Part shown: positions 31,429-38,870 of the stretch, piece after piece | Position numbering within the stretch: the stretch's first letter is position 1 | Layout: each line of letters opens with the position of its first letter | Assembly (NCBI GenBank): GCA_944385435.1 | Contig: CALWXG010000019.1 | Span: 1-39,936 of the forward strand | DNA: 39,936 nt | Reading direction: 5' to 3' | Origin: an uncultured Oscillospiraceae bacterium | GTDB taxonomy: Bacteria > Bacillota > Clostridia > Oscillospirales > Oscillospiraceae | The notes under the pieces: generated by a model | What the model was told of the DNA's origin: nothing | What the model saw: the letters and a program-made list of their open reading frames with translations, nothing else | Databases searched by the model: none | Made by a program: the position numbers and the translations under genes

Positions 31429-33582
31429 TCAGCAACGGTCCAGCTTTGCCCGGAAGGAAATCTGCCGGGGTGTGTCCAGCGAATCGAATTTGATCCGATA
31501 TGCGTTCCGCTCCGGATCCACATCCAATACGCTGCCCGGGCCGAAGAGAGAGTGCCGGACCCGCTGCCCGGGGGAAAACAGCTGGGTGTCATCCGAAGGG
31601 GAGAGCAGCAGATCACTGGTTTCGATGTGGGCTCTGGCCTGCCGGATCAGGCTCTCCTGCAGAGGCAGGATGAAGGTGAGGCAGGCCGGATCAATGTCCA
31701 GCAGGAAACGGGAGGGGTAGCGGGGTGAGCCGTCGAAGTTGCGGCCGTCCGCTCCGGACAGGTACAGCCCCTTTTCGCCCCGGGTCATGGCCACAAAGGC
31801 CAGGCGCCGCTCCTCTTCCATGGCGGGGCGTGTGCGCACTTTCCGGGAGGGGAAAATCCCCTCGTTCATACCGCAGAGAAATACATGGGGAAATTCCAGG
31901 CCTTTGGCAGCGTGGACGGTCATCAGCTTGATCTTATCTCCAGGTTCTCCGGCATCGGAATTGGTGAACAGCGCCACATGGGACAGATAGTGCTCCAGGG
32001 TGCTCTCCTCTCCGCAGGTTGACTCGTACTCATAGACGGACTGTTTCAGCTCAGCCAGATTGTCCAGACGCTCCTGGCTGCCCTCGGTGCGCAGCATGCG
32101 CTCATATCCGCTTTGGTCCAGTATGGCGGAGAGCACTTCGGAGATGGGACGGCCCTGCCAGCGGACCGAGAAGGTGTCGATCAGGGAGAGGAAGGACTCC
32201 GCTTTTGTCCCTTTGAACAGAGGATCCTCTGCGCAGTTCCGCAATGCCTGATAGAGGCTGCACTGCTCCCGCTGGGCGTATTCCTGGAGAAAGGCCATGC
32301 GGCGCCGGCCAAGATTGCGTTTGGGCGTGTTGGCCACCCGCAGAAAGGACAGGTCGTCCTGGAAAACCATCATCCGCAGGTAACTCAAGGCGTCCTTGAT
32401 TTCCTTGCGGTCGAAAAACTGCACGCCGCTGTAGATGGTGTAGGGAAGTTTTTCCCGCAGCAGGGTCTCTTCCAAGGTGCGGGTGACGTAATGGGCCCGG
32501 TAGAGAATGGTGACATCCCGGTAGGGGATGCCCTGAGCGTGGAGTTCCTGGATCTGACGGACAATCCAGCCGGATTCCTCAGCCTGGTTGTCTGCGTAGC
32601 AGCACAGGACCGGTGCTCCGGAAGGCAGGGTGGGGATCAGGTCCTTTTTCATGCGGAACTGATTGTTGGAAATCAGCGAGTTGGCTGCAGCCAGGATTTC
32701 CGGTGTGGAGCGATAGTTTTCCATCATCAGGATGGTCTGCGCGCCGGGAAAACGGCGGTCGAACTCCAGAAGGTACTTCACATTGGCGCCTCGCCAGGTA
32801 TAGATCGTCTGATCCGGGTCGCCCACGATGAACAGATTCCGGTGGTAGCCGCACAGTACCTCCATGAGCTGATACTGGATCTCGTCGATGTCCTGGAATT
32901 CGTCGATCATGATGTATTCCAGGCGCTGCTGCCACTTCAGGCGGATGGCCTCGTCCTGCTGAAAGATATACAGCGTGAACTTGAGCAAATCGTTGTAGTC
33001 CAGGCCAAAGCATTTCTTTTCCTGATAGAGATAGCCGTAAAAGATGATATCCCGGGCACTGGAAGCCTGGGTGTACTTCTCTCTCAGGGTATCCAGGGAC
33101 AGGTTGATCATGTCCAGGTAGTAGTCTGGTCTGCGAACCAGTTTCTCCATCTCAATCATATCCCTGGCGGAGGAGTAAGTCATGTCCCGGAGGGTGAGGC
33201 CGCGCTCCTCATAGATGATCTGAAGCATGGTGTCGATGTCGGAGTTGTCCAGGACCAGAAAGCTTTTCGGATACTGGACCGCATGGCTGTCCTCCTGGAG
33301 CACGGATACGCAGAAGCCATGGAAGGTATTGATGTAACCGGTGTCATTGTCACCGGTGAGCTGATGGATGCGCTGGCGCATCTCATTTGCGGATTTGTTG
33401 GTGAAGGTGACACACAGGATATTGCCCGGGAGAATACCCAACTCATTGACCAGATAGGCAAAGCGATGGGACAGGGCGCGGGTTTTTCCGGTTCCTGCGC
33501 CGGCAATGACCCGGATATAGCCCTCAGTGGTGGTGACTGCCGTGCGCTGAGCCTCGTTGAGATTCTGCAGCAGGTCTGCCAT
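31429..33582 (-). CDS. UvrD/PcrA-type ATP-dependent 3'-5' DNA helicase
   Basis: A 717-aa superfamily 1 helicase. The Q motif LNEAQRTAV, Walker A AGAGTGKT (27-34), motif II DEFQDID, motif III GDPDQTIYTWRGA, motif IV ENYRST, motif V MTVHAAKGLEFPHVF and motif VI EEERRLAFVAMTR are all present, so it is an intact helicase. The C-terminal PGQRVRHSLFGPGSVLDVD resembles the Tudor-like RNA polymerase-binding domain of PcrA. It is about 20-60 residues shorter than PcrA of bacilli. The organism may carry other UvrD paralogues, so assignment as the main PcrA is not certain. It has its own promoter and ATG start. Confidence 0.93.
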   Translation of the reverse strand: MADLLQNLNEAQRTAVTTTEGYIRVIAGAGTGKTRALSHRFAYLVNELGILPGNILCVTFTNKSANEMRQRIHQLTGDNDTGYINTFHGFCVSVLQEDSHAVQYPKSFLVLDNSDIDTMLQIIYEERGLTLRDMTYSSARDMIEMEKLVRRPDYYLDMINLSLDTLREKYTQASSARDIIFYGYLYQEKKCFGLDYNDLLKFTLYIFQQDEAIRLKWQQRLEYIMIDEFQDIDEIQYQLMEVLCGYHRNLFIVGDPDQTIYTWRGANVKYLLEFDRRFPGAQTILMMENYRSTPEILAAANSLISNNQFRMKKDLIPTLPSGAPVLCCYADNQAEESGWIVRQIQELHAQGIPYRDVTILYRAHYVTRTLEETLLREKLPYTIYSGVQFFDRKEIKDALSYLRMMVFQDDLSFLRVANTPKRNLGRRRMAFLQEYAQREQCSLYQALRNCAEDPLFKGTKAESFLSLIDTFSVRWQGRPISEVLSAILDQSGYERMLRTEGSQERLDNLAELKQSVYEYESTCGEESTLEHYLSHVALFTNSDAGEPGDKIKLMTVHAAKGLEFPHVFLCGMNEGIFPSRKVRTRPAMEEERRLAFVAMTRGEKGLYLSGADGRNFDGSPRYPSRFLLDIDPACLTFILPLQESLIRQARAHIETSDLLLSPSDDTQLFSPGQRVRHSLFGPGSVLDVDPERNAYRIKFDSLDTPRQISFRAKLDRC

Positions 33583-33620
33583 GAAATCACCCCTTTGTCT
33601 GGTTGGAACATTTGTTTTTT

Positions 33621-33649
33621 ATTATAGCGGAGCCGGGGCAAAAGTGCAA
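33621..33649 (-). promoter_or_regulatory. Promoter of the helicase gene
   Basis: Minus-strand -35 TTGCAC (33649-33644), 17-base spacer, -10 TATAAT (33626-33621). Confidence 0.88.
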
Positions 33650-33721
33650 GGGTCCGCAAGACAATTCCTGAATTTTCAGACTGGACGGCGAATCTGGCAG
33701 GGCAGACATGCAGAAAAGCAG

Positions 33722-33752
33722 AAAAACAGCGCTCCGCACAGGCGGAACGCTG
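33722..33752 (-). terminator. Terminator of the ribosomal protein operon
   Basis: Minus-strand CAGCGTTCCGC (33752-33742) pairs with GCGGAGCGCTG (33737-33727), followed by five Ts. It closes the rplJL unit. Confidence 0.92.
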
Positions 33753-33780
33753 TTTTTTGAAAGACATATGGAGAAGCGAA

Positions 33781-34158
33781 TTACTTCAGCTCGACCTTGG
33801 CGCCGGCCTCTTCCAGCTTCTTCTTCAGCTCCTCGGCCTCGTCCTTGGACACGGCCTCCTTCAGGGTCTTGGGAGCGCCCTCCACAGTGGCCTTGGCCTC
33901 GGCCAGGCCCTGACCGGTGATCTCGCGCACGGCCTTGATGACCTTGATCTTGGCGGCGGCGTCAAAGCCGGCCAGAACCACGTCAAACTCGGTCTTCTCC
34001 TCCACGGGAGCAGCAGCGGCAGCGCCAGCGGCGGGAGCGGCCATAGCGGCGGCGGAAACGCCGAACTCTTCCTCCAGAGCCTTGACCAGGTCGTTCAGTT
34101 CCAGGACGGTCAGGGCCTTCACTTCTTCAATCAGAGCGGTGATCTTCTCACTAGCCAT
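33781..34158 (-). CDS. rplL: Ribosomal protein L7/L12
   Basis: The stalk protein of the large subunit, binding elongation factors. The protein has 125 residues. An N-terminal dimerisation domain, an Ala/Gly-rich hinge (about 37-55) and the C-terminal factor-binding domain ([12 protein letters not shown], then [20 protein letters not shown]) are all normal. The start ATG 34158 (MASEKITAL) has an AGGAGG site; an in-frame upstream start at 34194 lacks one and would add residues foreign to the family. Cotranscribed with rplJ, it is the last gene of the block. Confidence 0.98.
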   Translation of the reverse strand: MASEKITALIEEVKALTVLELNDLVKALEEEFGVSAAAMAAPAAGAAAAAPVEEKTEFDVVLAGFDAAAKIKVIKAVREITGQGLAEAKATVEGAPKTLKEAVSKDEAEELKKKLEEAGAKVELK

Positions 34159-34236
34159 GATAAATAACCTCCTATTATTGGTATGATCGTTCAAATGATG
34201 TGTTGCCCCACCTGGGGCGGGGGAAAGTGCCGAACC

Positions 34237-34794
34237 TTACTCGGCGGCGGGAGCCTCCTCGGCGGGGGCAGCGGCCTCCTCGGCAGCGGGAGCGGCTTCG
34301 CCGTTCTTCTCCGCGATGGCCTTGATGACGATGGCCAGGCTGGTAATGGGAGCCAGCATCATGCCGAGCACCTGACCCAGCAGAGCGTCCTTGGAGGGCA
34401 GCTCGGCCAGAGCGGCCACGTCGGACAGGGGGATGACCTTGCCGTCCATAAAGCCGGCCTTGATGTTGAAGCGGTCACCCAGCTGCTTGGAGTACTTGTT
34501 GATGATGCGCATGGGGGCGATGGGATCGTCCTTGGAGATGGCCAGAGAGGTAGTGCCGTTGAGCACCTCGTCCAGCTCCTGCATGCCCACCTTGTCGATG
34601 GCAAAACGGACCAGGGTGTTCTTCACCACGGAGTACTCCACACCGTTTTCCCGCAGCTCGTGCCGCAGAGCGGTGTCTTCCGCCACAGTGATGCCCTTGT
34701 AATCCACCAGCACACCGGATGCAGCGGACTGCAGGGTCTCGGTCAGCTTCTCCACAATGGCCTGCTTCTCACTGAGAACCTTTGCGTTAGGCAT
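34237..34794 (-). CDS. rplJ: Ribosomal protein L10
   Basis: Base of the L7/L12 stalk and autogenous regulator of the rplJL mRNA. The protein has 185 residues; the core is normal ([28 protein letters not shown]) and the C-terminus carries an Ala/Glu-rich tail of about 20 residues, somewhat longer than in bacilli. It has a GGAGG site before the ATG. The upstream leader with its attenuator indicates feedback by the L10-L7/L12 complex. Confidence 0.98.
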   Translation of the reverse strand: MPNAKVLSEKQAIVEKLTETLQSAASGVLVDYKGITVAEDTALRHELRENGVEYSVVKNTLVRFAIDKVGMQELDEVLNGTTSLAISKDDPIAPMRIINKYSKQLGDRFNIKAGFMDGKVIPLSDVAALAELPSKDALLGQVLGMMLAPITSLAIVIKAIAEKNGEAAPAAEEAAAPAEEAPAAE

Positions 34795-34856
34795 TGTTTC
34801 ATTTCACCTCCGGGATAATTGAATGGGCAGAGCCCTTCACTCACGGTGAAATACCG

Positions 34857-34973
34857 CAAATAAAAAGCACTGCTCTCGTGTCAAGACGAAAACAGCGCAG
34901 ACAAATTCTGTATGAGCTGCATTCTCGGCTGGATTTACTCCGGAAGCCCGGATACCGGCTGTCTTCGAACACG
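34857..34973 (-). ncRNA. Ribosomal protein L10 leader with attenuator
   Basis: The rplJ transcript leader. On the minus strand, 34898-34887 pairs with 34878-34867 over 12 positions (three G-T wobbles), followed by a T-rich run (TTTTTATTTG), forming a terminator. The region upstream is purine-rich and folded, as in the L10 leader family of Firmicutes, in which L10(L12)4 binding promotes termination. The limits are approximate. Confidence 0.82.
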
Positions 34974-34979
34974 ACAGAT

Positions 34980-35022
34980 ATTATATCGGTCCGGGAAGGT
35001 TTTGTCAAGCAAAACCTTCCCG
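34980..35022 (-). promoter_or_regulatory. rplJL promoter with its -35 box in the loop of an inverted repeat
   Basis: Minus-strand -35 TTGACA (35008-35003), 17-base spacer and -10 TATAAT (34985-34980) are full consensus. A perfect 13-bp inverted repeat (34992-35004 with 35010-35022) places the -35 box across its 5-base loop. It may end rplKA transcripts as well as start rplJL ones. Confidence 0.85.
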
Positions 35023-35083
35023 AATCGGATATAATTTTTGGAACCTTGCGGGAAAACGCTGGAAAGCGCTCCGCGCGTTTGCA

Positions 35084-35779
35084 TTACACGAACTTCGCGG
35101 CGTTGACCTTCACACCGGGGCCCATGGTGGAGGCTGCCACGCAGCTCTTCACATACTGGCCCTTGGCGGCGGCGGGCTTGGCCTTGATGATGGCGCCCAT
35201 CAGGGCGTTCAGGTTGTCGGCCAGCTTCTCGGGGCCGAAGGAGACCTTGCCGATGGGGCAGTGGATGATGTTGGTCTTGTCCAGACGATACTCCACCTTA
35301 CCGGCTTTGATCTCGTTGACGGCCTGGGTCACGTTGGGAGTGACGGTGCCGGCCTTGGGGGAGGGCATCAGGCCCTTGGGGCCCAGGATCTTACCCAGAC
35401 GGCCCACAGTACCCATCATGTCGGGAGTGGCGACCACCACGTCGAAGTCGAACCAGTTCTCTTTCTGGATCTTCTCCACCATGTCCATATCGCCCACGAA
35501 GTCGGCGCCGGCGGCGCGGGCCTCATCGGCCTTGTCGCCCTTGGCGAAGACCAGCACGCGGGCGGTCTTGCCGGTGCCGTGGGGGAGGACGATGGCGCCG
35601 CGCACCTGCTGGTCGGCGTGACGGGAGTCAACACCCAGCTTGACGTGGAGCTCCACGGTCTCATCGAACTTGGCGGTGGCGGTCTTGATGACCAGGTCCA
35701 TAGCCTCGGTCACATCGTACTGCGCGGAGCGGTCAATGAGCTTCGCGCTGTCCACATACTTCTTTCCTTTAGTAGCCAT
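35084..35779 (-). CDS. rplA: Ribosomal protein L1
   Basis: Large-subunit protein of the L1 stalk, and in many bacteria a translational repressor of rplKA. The protein has 231 residues, normal length. N-terminal [11 protein letters not shown], the central domain II, and the signature [18 protein letters not shown], plus the [21 protein letters not shown] region near the C-terminus, are clear. The ATG has a GGAAGGAGG site. It lies 18 bases after rplK on the same strand. Confidence 0.98.
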   Translation of the reverse strand: MATKGKKYVDSAKLIDRSAQYDVTEAMDLVIKTATAKFDETVELHVKLGVDSRHADQQVRGAIVLPHGTGKTARVLVFAKGDKADEARAAGADFVGDMDMVEKIQKENWFDFDVVVATPDMMGTVGRLGKILGPKGLMPSPKAGTVTPNVTQAVNEIKAGKVEYRLDKTNIIHCPIGKVSFGPEKLADNLNALMGAIIKAKPAAAKGQYVKSCVAASTMGPGVKVNAAKFV

Positions 35780-35797
35780 TGATTCTTCCTCCTTCCC

Positions 35798-36223
35798 TTA
35801 CTCTTCCACCAGCACGCCCATGGAGCGGGCAGTACCGGCGACCATGCTCATAGCGGCCTCCAGGCTGGCGGCGTTCAGGTCGGGCATCTTGGTCTCGGCG
35901 ATCTTCTGCAGATCAGCCTTGGACAGGGTGGCCACCTTGGTCTTGTTGGGCACACCGGAGCCGGACTGGATGTTGCAGGCCTTCTTGATGAGGACGGCGG
36001 CGGGAGGAGTTTTGGTGATGAAGGTAAAGGAACGGTCGGCGTACACAGTGATGACCACGGGGATAATCAGACCCATGTCCTTCTTGGTGCGCTCATTGAA
36101 TTCCTTGGTGAAAGCGGCGATGTTCACGCCGTGCTGACCCAGGGCAGGACCCACAGGAGGGGCGGGGGTTGCCTGACCGGCGGGGATTTGCAGTTTTACA
36201 TATCCAGTAACTTTCTGTGCCAT
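35798..36223 (-). CDS. rplK: Ribosomal protein L11
   Basis: Large-subunit protein of the GTPase-associated centre. The protein has 141 residues, exactly the family length. [20 protein letters not shown] and [11 protein letters not shown] are diagnostic. The start ATG 36223 is preceded by AGGAGG with a longish spacing; an in-frame reading from 36235 adds four atypical residues and is rejected. It is separated from nusG by a 260-base region with a structured repeat, unlike most Firmicutes, where the gap is short. Confidence 0.98.
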   Translation of the reverse strand: MAQKVTGYVKLQIPAGQATPAPPVGPALGQHGVNIAAFTKEFNERTKKDMGLIIPVVITVYADRSFTFITKTPPAAVLIKKACNIQSGSGVPNKTKVATLSKADLQKIAETKMPDLNAASLEAAMSMVAGTARSMGVLVEE

Positions 36224-36323
36224 TTGAAACAGCACCTCCTACATGAAATGTGGTGGTGACGGAGCGGGAAACGCTCCTCCCACGTTCGCGGCAGATCAGG
36301 TCTGCCGGTGTCTGCGCGCGGCC

Positions 36324-36484
36324 GCTCACGACGGCCCGGCGCTTCTGGGTTGTCACGTCTCGCCTGTTCGCGACGCGGTCCTAAGCCCTGCGACTGCACC
36401 AAAATCCTTTTGGCCCTTCGGGCCCGCCGGATTTTGGGCTCCGCTCCGGTCTTAGTCCGCTGCTCACGACGGCTCGGCGCTTCT
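36324..36484. repeat. Structured intergenic repeat element between nusG and rplK
   Basis: A 23-base sequence (GCTCACGACGGC-YCGGCGCTTCT) occurs at 36324-36346 and 36462-36484 with one mismatch. Between the copies lies an imperfect outer stem (36375-36385 with 36451-36460), a perfect 9-bp stem CCAAAATCC/GGATTTTGG (36399-36407 with 36429-36437) and a small GGCCC/GGGCC hairpin at its tip. The right copy abuts the nusG stop codon. It looks like a dispersed MITE or REP-type element or a structured RNA. No coding frame is supported from 36236 to 36485. Confidence 0.65.
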
Positions 36485-36485
36485 T

Positions 36486-37004
36486 TTAGATCGGTTCGAC
36501 CTGATCCAGTTCCAGTTCCACGGGAGTCTCCCGGCCAAACATGGAAACAACCACGCGGACCTTACCGCGCTCCTTGTCCACCTCTTCCACGGTGCCGATG
36601 AAGGACTCCAGGGCGCCGTCGGTGATTTTCACGCTGTCGCCCACGTTATAGGAGACGATGACCTCGCGTTTCTCCACACCCAGGGCTGAGATTTCATCGT
36701 CCGTGAGGGGGATGGCCTTGTCCCCGGTTCCCACAAAGCCGGTGACGCCCCGGATGTTGCGCACCAGATGCCAGGTGTCGTCGGTCATCACCATCTTCAC
36801 CAGCACATAGCCGGGGAACACTTTGCGCTCCACGGTTTTGGGGCCGTTTTCCGTGATTTCCGTGACCGTTTCCAGGGGAATGGAGACCTCGGTGATCAGA
36901 TCGTGCATGTTGCGGTTTTCGACGGCCCGCTCAATGGAAGCGGCCACCGTGTTTTCATAGCCGGAGTAGGTGTGGGCTACATACCACTTCAATTCGTCAG
37001 CCAT
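36486..37004 (-). CDS. nusG: Transcription termination/antitermination factor NusG
   Basis: Binds RNA polymerase and modulates pausing and termination. The protein has 172 residues: the NGN domain (KWYVAHTYSGYENTVAASIE at the start, FPGYVLVKM, VRNIRGVTGFVG) and a KOW domain (VGDSVKITDGALESFIGTVEEV). The start ATG 37004 follows secE by 12 bases. It belongs to the rpmG-secE-nusG block, typical of Firmicutes. Confidence 0.98.
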   Translation of the reverse strand: MADELKWYVAHTYSGYENTVAASIERAVENRNMHDLITEVSIPLETVTEITENGPKTVERKVFPGYVLVKMVMTDDTWHLVRNIRGVTGFVGTGDKAIPLTDDEISALGVEKREVIVSYNVGDSVKITDGALESFIGTVEEVDKERGKVRVVVSMFGRETPVELELDQVEPI

Positions 37005-37016
37005 GGGAATGACCTC

Positions 37017-37313
37017 TTAACCGAAGAGATTGAGCAGAGCCTCGACAACCTGCCGGGCAATGAAGTCGAAAACCCAGATAAAGATACCCACGATGATGAC
37101 GCACAGGATCACGGTGCCCACATTCTTCATGGTGTCCTTGCCGGTGGGCCAGGTGACCTTCTTCAACTCACCCCGCAGATCCTTGAACCAGCGGGCGATC
37201 CGATTGGGTTTCTTATCCTTTTTCTTGGCAGGAGCTTTCGCTTTATCCTGGGCCTTTTTGGAGCTTACGGACTCCTGGGCGGCGGTTTCGACTCGCTTTT
37301 CCTGTTCAGACAT
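37017..37313 (-). CDS. secE: Preprotein translocase subunit SecE
   Basis: Essential SecYEG subunit. The protein has 98 residues: a Lys/Ala-rich hydrophilic N-terminal extension of about 40 residues, the amphipathic segment FKDLRGELKKVTWPT common to SecE, and one transmembrane helix (about 64-88) near the C-terminus. The extension is longer than in B. subtilis SecE (about 60 aa in total). It sits between rpmG and nusG on the same strand. Confidence 0.96.
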   Translation of the reverse strand: MSEQEKRVETAAQESVSSKKAQDKAKAPAKKKDKKPNRIARWFKDLRGELKKVTWPTGKDTMKNVGTVILCVIIVGIFIWVFDFIARQVVEALLNLFG

Positions 37314-37349
37314 TCAGATTTACCCTTCTTTCCTTTGAGCAGAGGCTCA

Positions 37350-37514
37350 TTACTTGGTTTCCACGTGCAGAGTGTGCTTTCTGCAGAAGGGGCAGTACTT
37401 GTTGAGCTCCAGACGCTCAGTGGTGTTGCGCTTGTTCTTGTTGGTGTTGTAATTGCGCTGCTTGCACTCGGAACAACGCAGCGTGATCTTCACACGGTTA
37501 CCGGCTTTCGCCAT
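37350..37514 (-). CDS. rpmG: Ribosomal protein L33, zinc-binding form
   Basis: A 54-aa large-subunit protein. The translation begins [17 protein letters not shown] and ends [15 protein letters not shown] and CPFC form the two halves of a zinc site, marking the zinc-containing (C+) paralogue. ATG 37514 is preceded by AAAGGAGG. It opens the block rpmG-secE-nusG. A 200-base leader with several hairpins and an intrinsic terminator separates it from its promoter. Confidence 0.97.
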   Translation of the reverse strand: MAKAGNRVKITLRCSECKQRNYNTNKNKRNTTERLELNKYCPFCRKHTLHVETK

Positions 37515-37549
37515 ATTCGGCACCTCCTTTTGAATTTAGCCTGCCGACG

Positions 37550-37586
37550 AAAAAACGCCGGACCGGCCGTACCGGTTCCAGCGTTT
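37550..37586 (-). terminator. Intrinsic terminator in the rpmG leader
   Basis: Minus-strand arm 37586-37572 pairs with 37566-37553 (AAACGC...GCGTTT, one bulged A and one mismatch or wobble) with a short loop, followed by six Ts (37555-37550). It lies 36 bases before the rpmG start, between promoter and gene, so it must be conditional. Confidence 0.78.
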
Positions 37587-37587
37587 C

Positions 37588-37722
37588 AAAAGGGCGCGGC
37601 GCACCCTGTATGAAGGCTACGGGAAACCGGCATTTTGCCTCCCTGTGGCCACAAAATGGGGAAGAGGGTTTTTGCGCCCATCCCGTAAAAATGCGCACAA
37701 AAAGAAAGCCCTGCTCACAGGT
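37588..37722 (-). ncRNA. Structured rpmG leader RNA, candidate regulatory element
   Basis: Upstream of the terminator, the transcript can form a long-range stem TACGGGA/TCCCGTA (37687-37681 with 37624-37618) enclosing a stem CATTTTG/CAAAATG (37658-37652 with 37637-37631). A further hairpin GGGTGC/GCGCCC lies at 37605-37591. An alternative TGCGC/GCGCA pairing near 37693-37670 would hide the ACGGGA strand. This has the look of a cis-acting RNA switch. The family is not recognised. Confidence 0.5.
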
Positions 37723-37728
37723 GCCACC

Positions 37729-37757
37729 ATCTTAGCACACTGCAAGGGGCTTGTCAA
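37729..37757 (-). promoter_or_regulatory. Promoter of the rpmG-secE-nusG block
   Basis: Minus-strand -35 TTGACA (37757-37752), 17-base spacer, -10 TAAGAT (37734-37729). The -35 box overlaps that of the divergent ruvX promoter. Confidence 0.85.
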
Positions 37758-37779
37758 CCATAAATTTATTCTTTATAAT
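37751..37779 (+). promoter_or_regulatory. Promoter of ruvX
   Basis: -35 TTGTCA (37751-37756), 17-base spacer, -10 TATAAT (37774-37779). Confidence 0.8.
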
Positions 37780-37817
37780 GTAAATAAGTTTGAATGTCAG
37801 GAGAGGACGGGAAAGGC

Positions 37818-38240
37818 ATGAGAGTGATGGCCATTGACTACGGGGATGCCAGAACGGGGGTTGCGATCTCCGATGCCACCGGCATGCTGGCGGGGTTCAC
37901 CACGGTGATCCACAGCCGCAGGGAAGAACAGGTGCTGGACAGCCTGACCGAGCTGGCGCGGCAGCACGGGGTGGATGAGCTGGTGATGGGATTTCCCCGG
38001 AACATGGACGGCACGGAGGGCCCCCGGGCAGAACTCTGCCGCGCCTTTGCCGCCGGGCTGGAGGAGAGGACGGGGCTGGAGGTCCGATTGTGGGATGAGC
38101 GGCGGACCACCATTGAGGCCCACCAGATTCTTCACGCCAGCGGGAAAAAAATGAAGGTCCACAAAAAGACCGTGGACGCAGTGGCGGCCACCCTGATTCT
38201 GGAGGGGTATTTGACCAGAAAAAGGCTGGAGCGAACGTAA
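37818..38240 (+). CDS. ruvX: RuvX/YqgF family pre-16S rRNA nuclease
   Basis: A 140-aa RNase H-fold nuclease needed for 5' processing of pre-16S rRNA. MRVMAIDYGDARTGVAISD carries the catalytic Asp7; the conserved GFPRNMDGTEG and WDERRTT segments follow, and the acidic VDAVAATLILEGYL segment near the C-terminus supplies the last catalytic Asp. The start ATG 37818 gives the standard family N-terminus; an in-frame ATG at 37794 would lie only about eight bases after the predicted transcript start. A degraded copy of its 3' end lies about 40 bases downstream. Confidence 0.95.
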   Translation: MRVMAIDYGDARTGVAISDATGMLAGFTTVIHSRREEQVLDSLTELARQHGVDELVMGFPRNMDGTEGPRAELCRAFAAGLEERTGLEVRLWDERRTTIEAHQILHASGKKMKVHKKTVDAVAATLILEGYLTRKRLERT

Positions 38241-38280
38241 TCGGGCCGTGTGTCCACGGTGGGGCCCCATCGCAGATGGG

Positions 38281-38343
38281 GCGGACGCGGTGGCGGCGAC
38301 CCGGATTCTGGAGGGATATTCAACCTGGAGACGGCGGGAGCGG
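38281..38343 (+). pseudogene. Degenerate duplicate of the ruvX 3' end
   Basis: In the same reading phase this stretch encodes ADAVAATRILEGYSTWRRRER, against VDAVAATLILEGYLTRKRLER at the end of ruvX. The 63 bases align without gaps to 38172-38234 at roughly 80% identity by eye. There is no start and no domain, so it is a tandem partial duplication relic. Confidence 0.65.
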
Positions 38344-38385
38344 GGGGAATTCCCCCGCTCGTTGCTTGTCTTCCGAAGAGAACGG

Positions 38386-38850
38386 TTACAGCTTGCACAC
38401 GTCCACCCAGCCCAGAGCCTGGGAGGCCTGTTCCAATTCCTCCAGGTTCAGCCGCACCGCCGAATTGGAGGTCCCGGCGGCGGGATAGACGATGTCAAAC
38501 CGCCGCAGGCTTTCATCCAGCCAGACAGGGACGCCATCGTGGATACCGAAGGGGCACACACCGCCCACACCGTGCCCGATCAGCTCCTCCACCTGGTCGT
38601 GGGGGATCATCTTGGCCTTGGTGTGGAATTGGGCCTTGTACTTGCCGTTGTCGATGCGGGCATCCCCGGCAGCCAGAATGAGCACAGGGCCGTCGGGCAG
38701 CAGGAAGGACAGGGTTTTGGCGATGCGGGCAGGCTCGCACCCCACCGCCTGGGCGGCCAGCTCCACCGTGGCGCTGGACACGTCAAACAGTTTGATCCGG
38801 TCGGCCAGGCCGAACCGTTCCAGATGGGCCGTGGCCCGTTCCAGAGACAT
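38386..38850 (-). CDS. YbaK/EbsC family aminoacyl-tRNA deacylase
   Basis: A 154-aa single-domain editing protein. The INS-like fold shows the AAGDARIDNGKYK segment with the conserved Lys, the GGVCPFGI motif (equivalent to GG(I/V)SPxG) and VWLDESL. Such proteins hydrolyse misacylated tRNAs such as Cys-tRNA-Pro in trans. The start ATG 38850 is nine bases after AAGGAG; an upstream in-frame TTG at 38859 lies right against that site. Its partner alaS-like editing gene lies at the other end of the window, with no operon link. Confidence 0.92.
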   Translation of the reverse strand: MSLERATAHLERFGLADRIKLFDVSSATVELAAQAVGCEPARIAKTLSFLLPDGPVLILAAGDARIDNGKYKAQFHTKAKMIPHDQVEELIGHGVGGVCPFGIHDGVPVWLDESLRRFDIVYPAAGTSNSAVRLNLEELEQASQALGWVDVCKL

Positions 38851-38870
38851 GGAAATCAACTCCTTAAAAA

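Noticed and set aside
36093-36402. Small minus-strand open frames in the nusG-rplK gap
   Set aside because: They cover the structured repeat, have no ribosome binding site, and overlap rplK out of phase.
37515-37760. tRNA gene upstream of rpmG, as in some Firmicutes
   Set aside because: No acceptor stem or T-loop GTTCGAATC-like sequence is present; the region is a leader RNA.
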